A stretch of 64,000 nt of DNA, taken from contig VWZW01001657.1 in the NCBI GenBank assembly GCA_013397115.1, positions 1,118,356 through 1,182,355 on the forward strand, given 5' to 3'. The stretch is from Edolisoma coerulescens (Eukaryota > Chordata > Aves > Passeriformes > Campephagidae). Made by a program: the position numbers and the translations under genes. The notes under the pieces are model-generated. The model was given only the letters and a program-made list of their open reading frames with translations. It did no database searches and was not told the origin of the DNA. This document shows, piece after piece, positions 1-13,278 of this stretch (its first letter is position 1; every line of letters begins with the position of its first letter).

Positions 1-3000
1 GAAGTATCTGCTAAATGGCAACTTCATGGTAGTTGACATAAGCTACTTGACTCCATTTTTGTCCTTCTTTCACAAATTGGACACCATCTCTTAGCAGGCT
101 ATGCTCATCATATCAATGCAGAAATCCCATGTGATGGTGCATTGTTCACCTTTTCAGCTTAGCTAAAGATGCTTATGATGCAAATCCAAGTATTTTAAAA
201 TGGAAAATTAAAGGAGGCTCTGCTCACAGTTGCAAAACAGTATTTGACCGTGTCTCTGGAAGTGGTTTTGTTAAAGGAGTGGAAGAGTTGCATGCCCTTC
301 AAATATCTTATGAGATGAAATGAAATTATAGGCTACTCTGAGTCACTTCTAGGAGCTCAGCTCATTGTAACACTGAACTCCATTCCCAAGTGGTGAAAGG
401 CAGGACATGACGAAGGATGCCTGCTTGCAGATGCACCACAGACCTTGAAGATTCAAACTATGATCAGACATAAGCAGCAAGAATTCTAAGCAAGAAGGAC
501 CTCTTGATATACTTCAGTGGTTTCATCATAGAGGTTACAGAAAAATAGAGATGAATTGAAAAAGGTGACAATACACCAGAATAGGATAATCACAGCTGCA
601 TGTGTGGTTCTTTAATTGATCTTTGGCCAGAGCATCACTTTTCACCAATAATTCCTACACATCACTGTGGACAAGAGGTTACTCACAGTGCAGTTCAATC
701 CACAACAAATCTTCCACTGGCTTTAACTGTACACACTTGCTTTATCAGGACACATCTCCACACGGAATTATCTTTTGATTATCAGATTTTCTTTTTCTTT
801 GTATGCCAAATCTTATCCACATGAGATCAAAATGTATCATTACCTTTTTTGTAAGTTAGATGAAATTCTTTAACCTTAATAAGGTTAAACTCCAAAGGGA
901 ATCTTGCCTAAGCAAGAATGGAGCAAATCCGCTGATACTGGATACCTGATAATAAGCTATTTCCACAGAATGAGAGTGAGAAATACCCCACACAGTGTTT
1001 GGCAGGAGTGTTTGAGAGGGTGAAGTTTGTCCACCTCAATCAGGGTATGAAAGTGTGTTACAGCCTGCGAGTTGGGCCAAAAGTTTATCTCTTCCCAATA
1101 ATTTTCATAGTATTTTCTTGAAGCTAATGGATCTGAACCTGTGCTGTCTCTCACAGTTTTCCTTCATTTTTATCTTTTAGAACCTCGTGGATGCAGGGGT
1201 CCCTGCACACTGCCTGCGAATGCTTTGCAGAAACTCCCCTGATGACTCTGCCTCTGACGGCCTCAAGGTCAGCCCTGTAACAGGGTATTTGTGGGATAAA
1301 GGATCATGTTTCCTGTCTTTCAAACTTGGGGTTCACCCAAAGGGAAGCTCTCAGACTGCTGTTGCTGCATGGACCAAGTTCTAAAAGCCATCTGAGGAGA
1401 TTGTTCACATTTTCTCCACATTTCTCTATTTGAGTCTTGACTCAGATTATTTTACGGTGGAGAAATGAGATATTGAAAGATGCATTGCTAGGGAAATAAT
1501 AATTTTTTAAAAATCAAATTGAAAAAAAATCATTATCCTTCCATACTTGTGACAGTTTAAATATAAATTAGACATTATGGTAGATGTACATTTAACATGT
1601 GTCCACACATGTAATATGCTGGAAAAGATGTAATTCTCTATCTCATTTTTCTGTGCTTTACCATACACAGAATCCCAATTTTGATTTCTGTCTTCTTAAA
1701 CTGCTCTCACATATGAAGAGCATTCAAGTAAGCAGAAAAATCTGTGGCTGTGAGAACAGGCATGGCAGTGAAACAGGTGAGGCAAAGAGCCCTAACACCC
1801 AGCTCTCAGTGTGTGCAGCTGTGCCTGCACAGAAACACAAGTTCTGTCAACACAACCATGTTCTCATTTTGTGTAGTTTTCCAAGCTTCTTTGTTCTTTA
1901 AAAATACCATCATGTCTGACAAGAAAAACAGTGGAAGAGTTCCATGAAACCATTTCTGCTTTGGAGGGGAAAGAGACAACACAGAAAGGACAAAGCAGGA
2001 AGCAGAGGGAATGCACTGAGGGGCAGGAGAAGCCTGACAGATACAGTTTGACAAGCACCCCATAAAAAAGCTATTTATCTGTCACAGCCTGAACGAAGTC
2101 TTTTCTAGCACTAACACAGCACACAGTGTTGCACAGAGGTTCAGTTTACAACGCAGGATTGCTCCACAACTCAAAATGCAAATGAGTTGATATAATGGCC
2201 ATGTATGTGTGAAGGGTGGCAGTGAAGCACACAGTCACTGCATGCATACTTTCACAGGTTAACACCACAGAAATGCATAGAGCTGTCAGTCTGTATTTAT
2301 AGCTCACATTATCACACCATTTACTTTGTGGAATACAGATATCTCCTCTCTATATTTACCAGCTGTCTTAATTTCTCAGGTAATCAAACAACATGCACGC
2401 TGTATTTGAAGTGTTCTGTAAAATGAGCAGGGTGAGCACTGAAATACCAGCATTAGCTTTTTGAGGCCCTTGGGGTCTCTATTTTTCTTTTTTGTACCGG
2501 GGCACCTTCAAGAGCCAAATGTGGAGACAAAAACCAGAAATTACTCACTGCAGTAAAAGTACAGCAACTACTCAAGGAGTATTTCATAGACGCATGGAAA
2601 TGCTACTGCAGTGAGAGAGGTGGGGCACAATGAACTCTCCTCACAACTGCTTCAGGAGTCTAAGAAGGAATGAGCAAATTTCTGAGGCCCTTCAAATTAT
2701 TTGAAAAAGCTTTCAAACACCAGGTTTTCCCCCTTGGAACACTAACAACCCTGTGGAAAATAATTGTAAGCATGATATTGATAGTGTGCCTAAATCTCAC
2801 ACAAACTAAGAAGGAAGCAAACTGTAAAATGTTCTGAGTGTGCTCAGGAGCAGAGGGGAAAACAACCAAGCCATTGAACTTAGACAACATATCTGCTACT
2901 GGCTGTACAAACTAAAAGGGTCCTTCTTTTATGAATCTTTTCCCTAATACTGCTATCCAAAACTCTTCAGAAAAACTTAATATAACACACACTGCCAATC

Positions 3001-3548
3001 CGTAGATGTCATTTAGATTTCTGCTTAATCCTTGATAACAATGTATTTCCTAGTTTCAGTTGTTAAAATTTACAATTGACATTTCAGAAAATGTTTATTT
3101 TAAGATTTTATCAGGTCCTACCTATTTTTCTACAAAAGGCAAAGTTCCTTTGGTCAAAGAGTAATTTCATATGCAAGAAAGATGCTTTGTACTAGAAGTA
3201 AGGTTCAGGCAAGCCAGAATACATACTACATTCTATCAATGAAGAGAATCAGTCTTTTCTTGCAGACCAGATAATGATTATCAGAAAGCATTGATAATTT
3301 ATCCACTTTTCCAGAAAATAAATATTTTCTGCCATTTCTGCCTACTACCTTTGCCAGAACAAAAGCTGTAGCTCTGCAAGCTCATTGGAAATGTGGTAAT
3401 ACTTTCTCTTGCTCATATTTAACTTGAGATCTAAGAAAAAAAAAGCAAATTGTTCTATTTGAATCTAGCTCAGACCCATGCTAGCCATGTAGATCAACAG
3501 ATCACAAACACACACTGTGGTTATTTGTAAATATAGGGAAAATGATAC
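1..3548 (-). other. TENM3: TENM3 intron after exon E (partial)
   Basis: This is the 5' part of the intron that follows exon E, running off the window edge. I searched it for the next EGF exon (cysteine-rich, starting ACPVLCSGNG in the family) and did not find it. The stretch 2071-2310 is compositionally balanced and contains a POU octamer ATGCAAAT near 2177. An open frame without a start codon at about 165-322 (plus strand) has no homology I recognise. Nothing else was seen. Confidence 0.75.
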
Positions 3549-3650
3549 CTTTAGCACAATCTGCTCCATGAAATCCTGGAAAACAGTGGCAGACACCTGA
3601 TACACACTCGCCATTCCCATGGCAGTGACGTGGGCAGTCTTGCACTGAGT
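3549..3650 (-). CDS. TENM3: TENM3 exon E: first EGF-like repeat
   Basis: This 102-base exon has an acceptor AATTTCAG before 3650 and a donor GTATCA at 3548-3543. Both ends are phase 1, so it is a symmetric EGF module. With the G carried over from exon D it encodes DSVQDCPRHCHGNGEC, then VSGVCHCFPGFHGADCAK. The six cysteines have EGF spacing, so this is one complete repeat with an even number of cysteines, as expected for the first of the eight teneurin EGF repeats; in the family, dimer-forming unpaired cysteines occur in repeats 2 and 5, which are outside the window. The histidines in RHC and FHG differ from the Asn and Leu I recall in mammals. The next EGF exon was not found between 1 and 3548. 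Confidence 0.95.
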
Positions 3651-6422
3651 CTGAAATTAAAGCATCACAGGCACATTAATTGGTTGGTGCCTGTTAACGC
3701 TACAGATTTTTTGTTTAATTTTTCTCCATTTGAATTTGTCTTCAATATTTAGAAGAACAACCCCTAGCAATAGTAACACCACAAGGTTCAGGTGAAGCAG
3801 AATGCACCGAGTTTTATGGCAGGATGAGTAAGTGTAGAGATCTAGTGACATACTAAAGTCACATATTAAGTTCTGGGCACTATTAGAACCCAAAGTCTTC
3901 TAACAGTGCTCAAATCCTCTGTTCCAAAAATAGTCAGGACCTCTTAAGACCTCTACAGCCGTGTTTGAGTTTATATTATGTAGCAAACACAACACTTCAT
4001 CAGGAAAATCAACACTCTCCCTTTTGCAATGAGACTTTGTTCTTGCACAACCACTCGGCCATGGGAAACTGATCATCCCAAGGACTGTGACTTCTTTTCC
4101 TTCTACAGGCATTTAAAGCCTCATTAATTAAGCTGACAAAAATATCTGCTGAACGTCACAAAGAGGAGCTCTTTTGCTCTGGCAAATCTACTCGAGCCTT
4201 GAAAAAATGAATTAAAAAGGTGGAAGTGGCTGTGCAAGAGGATGAAGAAGAGTTCTGTAAGAACAGAGGAGAAAGTTTAATATTTGAGTGACTGACTGAA
4301 ATGTTGATGACTTCAATAATATGAGAAGAGTAGACACATCAGCCTGATAACATTTCAGCTGTACCAAAATACTTATTTTCCACAATTTTTGTTATCATTT
4401 GGATAAAGCATACACTACTTTGCATAACAACAAACTAAAAATTAAATTTCATTTTTGAAATTAATTCTTAAAATTATTTTAATTTGAAAGCTGTTGGATT
4501 TCAGGGGAACATAATTTCAACACTGAATTACTGGAACAAAAATCTAATTGGAATATTACTCTTCACTATCACTCCCTGTTGTTGTGGGACGTGTGTTTCC
4601 AAACTAAATGATTCTGTCAGCCCCAGGCACCAAACCAAGCTGCTGTTTTCCAACACAGAAAATAAAATGTGGATTTGGAACTTGCAGAATTATAGAGTGT
4701 ATTTTTATTTGTCAAAAATAACTCCAAAGAAGAAAAGGATTCAAGTAGAACTTTAAATCTAATTTCACAGTTGCACGGCACCAAATACAAAAAGTCTAAA
4801 GCAAATTTTCAAAGAGATGTCATTAGCTTGGCCTCTTGAAATGATTCATGTAAACAATGAAAAGAAAAATTGAAATGTAATGCTCAAAGATATCAATTTG
4901 TCTCATGAAGAAGCTTGTTTATAGATTTATTCATTATTTTGCTTCATGGCACACAAAGGCATTTTCTATGTATTCAAAACCACGGTAAATTTAGTATTGT
5001 CTGGGAGTTAACATAATTCCTGTTATTCTTCTTCCTCTTCCACACCAGAGAGACGTTCAGCTGTCTCAGAGCCTTTCATTATGAAGCATCTGGTACAAGG
5101 TGTGTGTAGAACCACCTCTGAACCAGATAAAACACTATACTTTTCTCCAGATTTCATTTCAATTACTATCATTGCACTATCAAGTAGCCTACCTGGCTAT
5201 TAGACCTTTGGTGCTCTTGAAAGCTATAGCCTTGACCAGGCAACTCTTTTAAGGGTAGCTTATAATATCCTAAGGTTTTCTAAGCACAACAGGGGCATAA
5301 CAAGATAGAAGCACAAACGTTCTTGTTTTTAGAGAAGTGGAAAAAGCCTCCTATGGGGAAATACGTAAATATATGTATATATATATTTCAACATTCATAG
5401 AAAAGTATTTTTTTTCATCTTAATTCAGGTTAACAGAAACAATTATGTTAGTACCCAATGACAGTATTGATTATCCACCTACACCCTTGGGGACTTAGGC
5501 CAAGAAACAATGTTATACTAATGCAAAAGGAAAAAAAAAACTAAACTCCATATTATTAATCAGGCAAGACTAGAGAACACCTCTGACTATTTTTCATCAA
5601 GTCTAAAAACTCACTCGTACTTCTCACAGTCTCTCTTTCCCTAAACTAACAGGAATTACAGATTTATACAACACAGTGCCATTTAACACTTCACCAGCCA
5701 GGACAGAATATCACACAGGATACCTCAGATTTTGTTATACCACTGTGAAAAGATGGTCAGCAAAGTTCATTAAGAGTTTCAAAGGTCAACAAATCTAATA
5801 AGGCTTGGAGAATTTAGACTCAGTTTGATTTTCAACTGAATGTAATCCTGTCCTAACGAAACTGCAGCTGGATGTTTCTCCACCCCAGTGAGGAGATGAC
5901 TCACTATTAGGTGAGTAGTAAGCTATAAAACAACATACAGCTAATTAACTGACTCAATTAATCTCTAGGGTGGCTGCAAACAATAATCTCATTTGCAGGT
6001 ATCAGTTTCTTGAGCTGTCTTTCCACCAAGATTAAACAGCTCTCCTGTTGGATACTATTCCACCTGGGCGTAAAGAAGCTTCTTCAGAGAAGCAAATGAA
6101 AAGTATCAAAATGACAGAGATAAGGGAGAGGAATATTAGCTGGGGAACGCTTCAAACCACACTGAACTTATCTGAGCCTTGTTTTCCAAAACTAAACTGA
6201 AGATCTATGGGAATGCTAAAATATTAAGAAAAAGCCGAGTGAACTAAAGTCAGCACATCCCATTCCTGACTCTTTGCCAGAGAAGTGTTGAGAAAAAAAA
6301 TGCACAGCATAACATAAGGACAAACAGGCAAATACTGAGGACTGCAGGAAAATGTTAGAACTTTCGGTAAGGGAAGATTGATAAACAGAGAGGAAAAATG
6401 CCCAGCTTGTGGAAATACCTAC
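3651..6422 (-). other. TENM3: TENM3 intron between exons D and E
   Basis: This 2,772-base intron has GT-AG ends in the gene orientation and phase 1. It is AT-rich, with a short alternating AT tract at about 5361-5388. No repeat family or RNA gene was recognised. Confidence 0.85.
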
Positions 6423-6618
6423 CCAAAATGACTGTACTGAAGGAGACCACTTCTTTGTCCTTGCCGTCGTTGTAAAAGGCCAGGTGCCACAAGCCCACAT
6501 CCAAGTACTGGACAAACACGGCCTCGTTCTGAACCAGGGTCTGAACGCTCCGGCGCTCCCGTGGGGACTCCACCACGCTCCACTTCTCCTTCCCATCCAA
6601 ACGTTCCATGAAATCATA
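6423..6618 (-). CDS. TENM3: TENM3 exon D: linker with furin-type RERR site
   Basis: This 196-base exon has its acceptor CACCCTGCAG just before 6618 and a donor GTAGGT at 6422-6417. It starts in phase 0 and ends in phase 1. The 65 codons begin YDFMERLDGKEKWSVVESP, carry RERRS at residues 20-24, then a conserved run through VFVQYLDVGLWHLAFYNDG and on to VSFSTVIL. The sequence from DGKEKW to RERRS separates TENM3 from TENM1, TENM2 and TENM4 in my recollection of the family. The last G joins exon E to give Asp at the start of DSVQDC. The intron just upstream carries an unusually long polypyrimidine tract on the gene strand. No defect is seen. Confidence 0.96.
6550..6561 (-). other. TENM3: Furin / proprotein convertase consensus site RERR in TENM3
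   Basis: The four codons for Arg-Glu-Arg-Arg, followed by Ser, match the R-x-(K/R)-R consensus of furin-like convertases. They sit between the membrane helix and the first EGF repeat, where teneurins are known to be cut, leaving the ectodomain non-covalently attached or shed. Whether this bird protein is cut here is inferred from the motif only. Confidence 0.7.
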
Positions 6619-6646
6619 CTGCAGGGTGAAAAAAACAAAACAAGGG

Positions 6647-6663
6647 AAAAAAAAAAAAAAAAA
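6647..6663 (-). repeat. A17 run (T17 on the gene strand) in the exon D polypyrimidine tract
   Basis: On the minus strand this is a run of 17 Ts about 28 bases upstream of exon D. Further T-rich and C-rich bases carry the tract down to CACCCTGCAG. It is part of an unusually long polypyrimidine tract and, as a homopolymer, is prone to length variation. Confidence 0.85.
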
Positions 6664-7429
6664 GAGAACACAAACAAACAAAACCCCGAACAAACATAGA
6701 GTATTTCAGCTCAAAATCTGACCCTCTCTTTTTTCCTCTATCTTGTCACAAAATGGTATTTCTGGAAAAAATGTGAAACTAACATTTACTAGTTGACCAT
6801 GAAACATATAGAGATTCTGTGACTTTCATTCTTTCTTAAACAGCGACCTAGAATTATGCATCTTTCCTCTGCATAGGTGATCATAAAATGTACAAATTGA
6901 CAGGATGGTTTCTGAGAAATAATTTGAAATCTATTATTTGACCCATTAATTTTAGGTTCCTACACAGCTTTCAGAGACCCAGGAGACCCCCACCCTTTTC
7001 TAAGCAATCACCTGCAAGAAATTCTTTTTGCAACAGGAACTGACATCTGATATGTAACTCCAGACATATCACTGAATGGAAGCCCCCAGAATGTGAAACA
7101 GGAATAGCACAGACAGGAAATGGGTTCAGCTAATGTAACTCATCACCAGACAAAGATACACGGCACAAGTTTTACATCATAGAGTAAAAGTTGCTTACCT
7201 GAGGTTATACGTGGAACAATCGGGGCAAGCGTGACACAAAAACCAGAGGAGCATGGAAAGGAATAACACAAATAAGGGAACTGAATTTATATTAAGGAAA
7301 ACTGAGAATTTCTGTTTGGATGGTTTCCAACTAAGGTAGAACATTGCATTAATCTTTGGAAAAGGGATCAAACAGAGCAAGTGATTATTTAGAGTATAAG
7401 AGCGATGGCACCATTAATGGCATGAAACT

Positions 7430-7449
7430 AAAAAAAAGAAAGAAAGAAA
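7430..7449. repeat. Short A-rich / GAAA microsatellite
   Basis: An A-run passes into three GAAA units within an intron. It is a simple repeat with no other signal. Confidence 0.85.
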
Positions 7450-9616
7450 TTTAAGATGAATGTCAGATAAGCTTCTCATCTATTAAGCTCAGTAAATAGC
7501 CTCCCAATGGAGATGCCACAATTAAACAGGACTGGAAGAAATATTGGTTAGTCTACAACAGGGAATAACTCTGCATAACAAAGCAGCTGGACTAGCTGTC
7601 CTAATAGGCTTTTTTTCTGTCTTTAATGTCTGTGATTGTGGAGCTCTCGAGCTCAACTGAGCAGATCTCATAGTCCCTATCTAAGGAAGCCCTTAAGAAA
7701 CAACAAAAACAATATATCTAATCTTTTGATAGCTGTATAACAAGTCCCCTATGAAAACACATCTTGTTTTAGACACATTTATCTGTGTAGGAGTAGATAG
7801 AGATAGATAGACATGTCTAAAAAAGATGTATGTGTTCAATAAAATACAGTAATAGTATCTGCTTGCTTGCCAGTAGCTTCATTACATTTCCCTCCGTTAT
7901 CTCGAACACTTACAGGCTGTGCCCACAACAGCTACAAAAAAACATCCACCTTCCCTTGCTTTCAGTTTAAACAGAAAACTGTAATCTTGCCTCTTAAACT
8001 GAATGAACACCCAGAGAGGTCTGCCTTGCACACTGTATTCCACTCATTAACTCTGAGTCCTAGCAAATTATTCACGATATGCGATTAAATAACAAAGATT
8101 CTCCCTTCTAGTGGAAGAGACAGACAAATTTAACACTCTAGTGCCATCACGTCTATCTAAAACTGGGGCATAAAACTTCACCTTTCCAGCTGAAAACTTC
8201 TTATGTACCAGCAATAAAGAGCCCTGGTATGCTCAGCCTTACAACAAAGGGAAATGTCTGGAAGAACTATTTTCTTTCGGGTAAACATGCGGAACTGACA
8301 CTGACCTGCAGCCACAAAGGAAACCCATGGCAGGGAGGAATTTGAGCCCAAATCTACTAATGTTGAGAGCTATCATCACAGTGAGTGCATTATCCACTCT
8401 ATTACCCTATGCTTTTAAACGAGGGACAAAGCAAGAGAAGTGGAATAAAAAGTTTCACTCCATATCAGATTGCCATCCACTTGAGCCAGTTTCCACGTAT
8501 GATTTTTATAGGGAAAGGTAAATCAGATAAATCAGTAAAATTAAGGCAAAGCATGCCAGAGATGTAGAGAATCCTGGCATATCAGTACCTTTCAGTATAT
8601 ATGAGGTACCAAACACAAATATATCTATCTATCTCTGAAATCAATGACATTTGGAAAGATTGTTAAAGCCCATTGTCTAACAGTCAGAGGTTAAGGACAG
8701 ACTCATCACCTCCTTGGGAAATGTTATTACTTGGGCAACATCTTGGGAAAAAGAAATCGTGCTCTTCAGAACGATTGTTCACAAAGGGTCAACTAAGGAA
8801 GCAGCAATAAAAGCTGACATTTCTCACTGGCAACATGCTGTTCGTCTCTGCTTGTGCTGGCAGGTTCCTCTGCCTCCCTCTGTTTGATGCTGATTCTACC
8901 TCATACAGCAGAGAAGGCTCAGCAGTTGGCCAGATCGAAGGGGAAGAGTTTTCAGCCTGAAACTGCTTGAAGCAGTTTTAGCTGCAGAATCTCTTTTCAC
9001 GATGATGGGGTGTGACCTAGTGAGAGCAGGTCCCTTGGCACAACGATTTTAACTTTGTTACAGTTAAGAATGGTATTGCCCCTCTTTAATCAAAATATGA
9101 CAAATAATTTAATGCTCAGGCAAAAGCAAAATGACTGAATCTGGATAACTCTGTGAATGCTGAAGTACCGGTGCCAAGTGATACAGAAAACAACAATACA
9201 TGTTTATCCCTCTTTGGATTTCTCAGGACTGAGGGAAAAAAAGAAGGAAGTTAATGTATCTGCTGGTGGTTCCCTGGGTGTATTAATCTTAGTATGTCAG
9301 TAAGGACTAGGTATATGTGCCCCAAAATTGAAAATCCCTGACTGAAGGGTCACCAAGATGACACAGTGAACTCACAAGCAGATAAGACTTCTTCACATGC
9401 TTGGCTGAATCATCATTTTGCTTTTCACGGCCCTGTTGATTTTCTGATTTACCATCCTTGCACGATTAATTACTTTTACATAATGTTGTGCTGAAGATAT
9501 CACTCTTGCTTTAAAGCTACTTATTGGCATATATGAATAGATTATAAGACCCATCTAAGAAAAGGAGGCAAGTAATTTCATGATCATTAAAAGCAACTGT
9601 GGAATTCTTAATCTAA

Positions 9617-9638
9617 CACACACACACACACACACACA
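9617..9638. repeat. CA dinucleotide microsatellite, 11 units
   Basis: Eleven uninterrupted CA units lie in the intron between exons C and D. No function is implied. It is likely to be length-polymorphic. Confidence 0.95.
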
Positions 9639-12600
9639 ACTGCTAAGGAAGAGGCCATTAAATCACATGAATTAGGCAAAGGACATGTCAAACCAAACTA
9701 AATTGCTGAAGTAATTTGGAAGTTTCACTGACTTTTGGCTTTTTTGTTTTCTTTTTTTATGATCCTTTATATTTCATGGCTTCATACCGAAAGTCACATA
9801 AAAATGGCTAAAACTGCTCAGGAACAACATGCAGCAGAAATCCCAAATGACTACATCATCAGAGTTCAATTTTGCAGCAGGGAGTACTTACTATGATTAA
9901 AGCTCAATATAAGCAAGTGACTTGCCAGCCTACATCACTAAACAAATTCCAAATTCACTCTCTCGGTGAGCTTGTTTATTTTTACTACCCAGCATACTGA
10001 AATCCTACTGCTTACTTTTATTTACAAACCTAAAATCTCATGCTAAGTTCTTTCTGGGCAATTTGTTTTTATAATTTCTCCATTCAGTGCTCTCTACCCT
10101 CTGATGCATTTTATTCATAGGCTAATAAGGACTTTTTTTTTTCCAGTAACCATGGGGAGCCAGCAGAACAGTTTAGGAGCTTTACACCTACGGTTGTGGC
10201 TCCACCACGGCTCAAGGCCATCCATCCAGCACAGACCCACTAAGCCCAGTCACACACAGAGGAAGGGAACCCCTTGTGACCACCGCGAAGCAGAGAGAGC
10301 TTGCAGGGCTCAGGACTGGAAATGCAGAGAGCCAGCATAATCTTCAGAGATTTTCTGAGATTTGAAACAATTTGCATGCCTCCACAAAATGCCTAAGAGT
10401 TTTTGAGATTAGGAATTGAAAAGAGAGATCTCCTAGAGCTCTTGTCTCAATAAGGGATGCATATTCAACAGGAGAGGGGGAGCACACTTGGCATTGTGGC
10501 GAGCATTCGCCTTTATGCCAAAGCCCTGTAGGATCTAAGCAGCCAGGAAAACATATGGCAGGGAAACTTGTTTGCAAAGTGCTCTAAAATTAGTTCTTCA
10601 TAAAATCCAGTTGGTAATTATTCATTAAAATACAGCCACGAAACATCTGACACCCACGATGGCAGCCAACCGGTTTGTTCCAAATTTGGATGTGCCACAA
10701 GCCAGCCAGTTCAGGCCAGCACCCAGCACTGCCAGCCCCGTGGCCATCAGGTAACTCTGGGGTGCTCAGAGCACCTAAAAGTGTTTGAGCACCTGCTAAA
10801 AACCAAGGGAACGCTGACGCTCCCCTGCTCTCCAAGTTCTTTTCAAATAAAGCTATTTCGTGTTCTGAATGAAAAGAGTTTTCATTTTGACATGAAAAAT
10901 TTATAAATACAAAACATGCTGCTGGAAATGAAAACAAATACAGCTCCGTGCACTGCCTTCTCCAGACATTCCAGTGAAGTTCCTATCAGGTTACCTCATT
11001 TCATGCATCATTTGGAACGTGCTACCAGCATGTAGCAACATCGTAAGTGCTGTAAGCTCTGCAGAGTCGCTTCATGCATTATTTGACATTTACAGTTTGT
11101 TTTCTATACATTATCAATTCTATTAATATGACTCTCTTCTACTAAATTCCTATTGATCATTCAAGCCTGCAATGTGTATTTTTTTATTCCTGCATAGCAC
11201 TACACAGGTTGGAAGGATTTTGCTTGAAAGCTCTGCATTCCCATTTGTAGTCTGCTTGCCACTCAAAACTCCATTTTTGCCTCTCCTCTGGAGCTCCACT
11301 CCCCAGGCACACAGCACACAGGCTGCATCCAGACAAGTTTACAGCTACATCAGTTTGACTGACTAAACCAGGCATTTGGAATATTTGCTAAACAGTAATA
11401 CTGAGAAGGTTAAATCTCAGCAGGGCTCTCAGACAGGAACTGCATCTTGTTGTCTCAGGTTAATCATGTACCTAATTTGCTGATTATTGACTTGTTCCCA
11501 CAAAGGATTTTACTCGGCTTGACATATGAGCACTGATCAGTGATGAACTGTCAAGCTGTTCACTGCTTTAGAGCTCATGTCCCTAACCTACAGAAACAAG
11601 GATTTTAAATTTCAATTTTAAAATATCGTCTGGTGTCAACTTCAGACTATTTTCATTCATACAAAAGTATTGTGCTCCTTTCTGTCAGAACAAGGCTTCT
11701 TTTCACTAACTCAGGTCTGTAACAGCTCGTCTTTCTCATTCTAAAATAATTTCTCTTGGTAGAAGCTTGACTGAATTTTGATTGCTGGGCAAAAATGCCA
11801 AGGAATCTCCTGCTGTATCACCCTATTAACAAGCACCAGGACCCTGCAGAATGTGGGGAAGTTTACGCTGGTTTATACTGCAGATTCAGACCAGATGTAT
11901 ACTAGCTTATATACAGTGGATTGCATTAACCCCACTTACGAAGAGGTTTAGAACTGCTTCCTCTGAAGACTGGAAAACAGGTCCTCTGAGGAGGAATCCA
12001 GCTCAAGAGGAAACACAAATGATATTCCTCATTATTTAATTTAACAGAAAGGTCACAAAATTTATATTCTATCCATGTTAGGTGGAATGAAAGAAAAAAA
12101 CCTTTGCCTGATCACAGCCTTCTCAGATGAGAACATCATAATGAAACCTAGAACAAATACATCTGATCATACTGCAATATAAAGTTCACCTTGAACTAAA
12201 AAAAAAAAATATTTTGTGCTACCAGCTACTTCCAACTAGATTTCTTGTAAAAGATACAGGTATACCTCCATCACATCTTAGTCAAAAAATTAAAATTAAC
12301 CTGTATTTATAGCAAATTTTGATGACTGCTTTGGAACTTTTGTTGTCCTAAGTAATTTTCATTTCACGATTTATACTTTTGTTTGTTTTCCTGAACTAAA
12401 TTGCCATTTTATTCATGATGGAATAGGGAAAGTGAGCACCAAAATTCTGAATTAAATGAGACACATGCAATGAATGATGCCATTACCTCACTGGAACAGC
12501 TGAGGATCCACAGACATAATTTCACTCTCAAGACAACATACTGAATGAAGCATTACAGCCAAAATCAAAACACTCTTAAGAAAGGCTCCCCCCCTGGAAC

Positions 12601-13278
12601 ATATTCTTTGTAGATATTTTTTTTGTGTTGCCTGGATGGCTGGAAATGACTGAAAATCAGTCAACAGCCCTCTGCAATTTCCCAATTTTTTCAGTCTTTG
12701 TATCAGATTTCAGGACACCGTGTGCTAATGTGTCGTTCATGGAAAACTGACCACATGTCCTCCCCTCCTTGGGCTGTGCACTGCTGATCCTGATTTCTTA
12801 CCACTCAAACACATCAGAACTCACAGAACGTTTTAGAACAGCTTACTATAGTAAGGTGATGGATTTTGCACAGCCAAAGCTCCTTCTTCACAAATTCTTA
12901 GAAGAAGAGGTAATAAACCCACGTTAACCTCCTCACTCCTTTACTCCTAACTCCGATCAAAGATTTTGGTCCTCAGCTCATCATTTTTGTCTTGTAAATA
13001 ACTGGATAGTTTTATCCCAATTCGTGCCATGATTACATCAGAGATTTAAAACCTTGTCTGAATGGCAAGGACATAATTACTTCTTTTATAAATGTATTGT
13101 TGAAGTAGGTAACAACCTAAAAATGTTAATATCAGGGTGTTCAGTCAAATATCACAAACGAAGGAATTCACAGGAATCCCTGAACTTGAATTCTGTAAAC
13201 TCCAACATAAACCTAACAAAGATGTTCTAGATTTTTGCATTCTGACATTCAAAGCCAACAAACACATTGATAAAATAC

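Larger units (their letters stand above)
6619..13278 (-). other. TENM3: TENM3 intron between exons C and D
   Basis: This 6,660-base phase-0 intron has GT-AG ends in the gene orientation. It holds microsatellites: GAAA-type at 7430-7449, GATA-type at 7793-7811, TATC-type at 8621-8635 and CA at 9617-9638. An A-run at 6647-6663 is the T-run of the acceptor of exon D. I saw no interspersed repeat with a family signature and no second gene. The open frames at 10104-10340 and 10590-10937 show no recognisable domains. Confidence 0.85.

Noticed and set aside
165..322. Plus-strand open frame containing KGGSAHSCKTVF near the window start
   Set aside because: It has no start codon, no splice context I trust and no family I recognise. 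It is too short to call a pseudogene.
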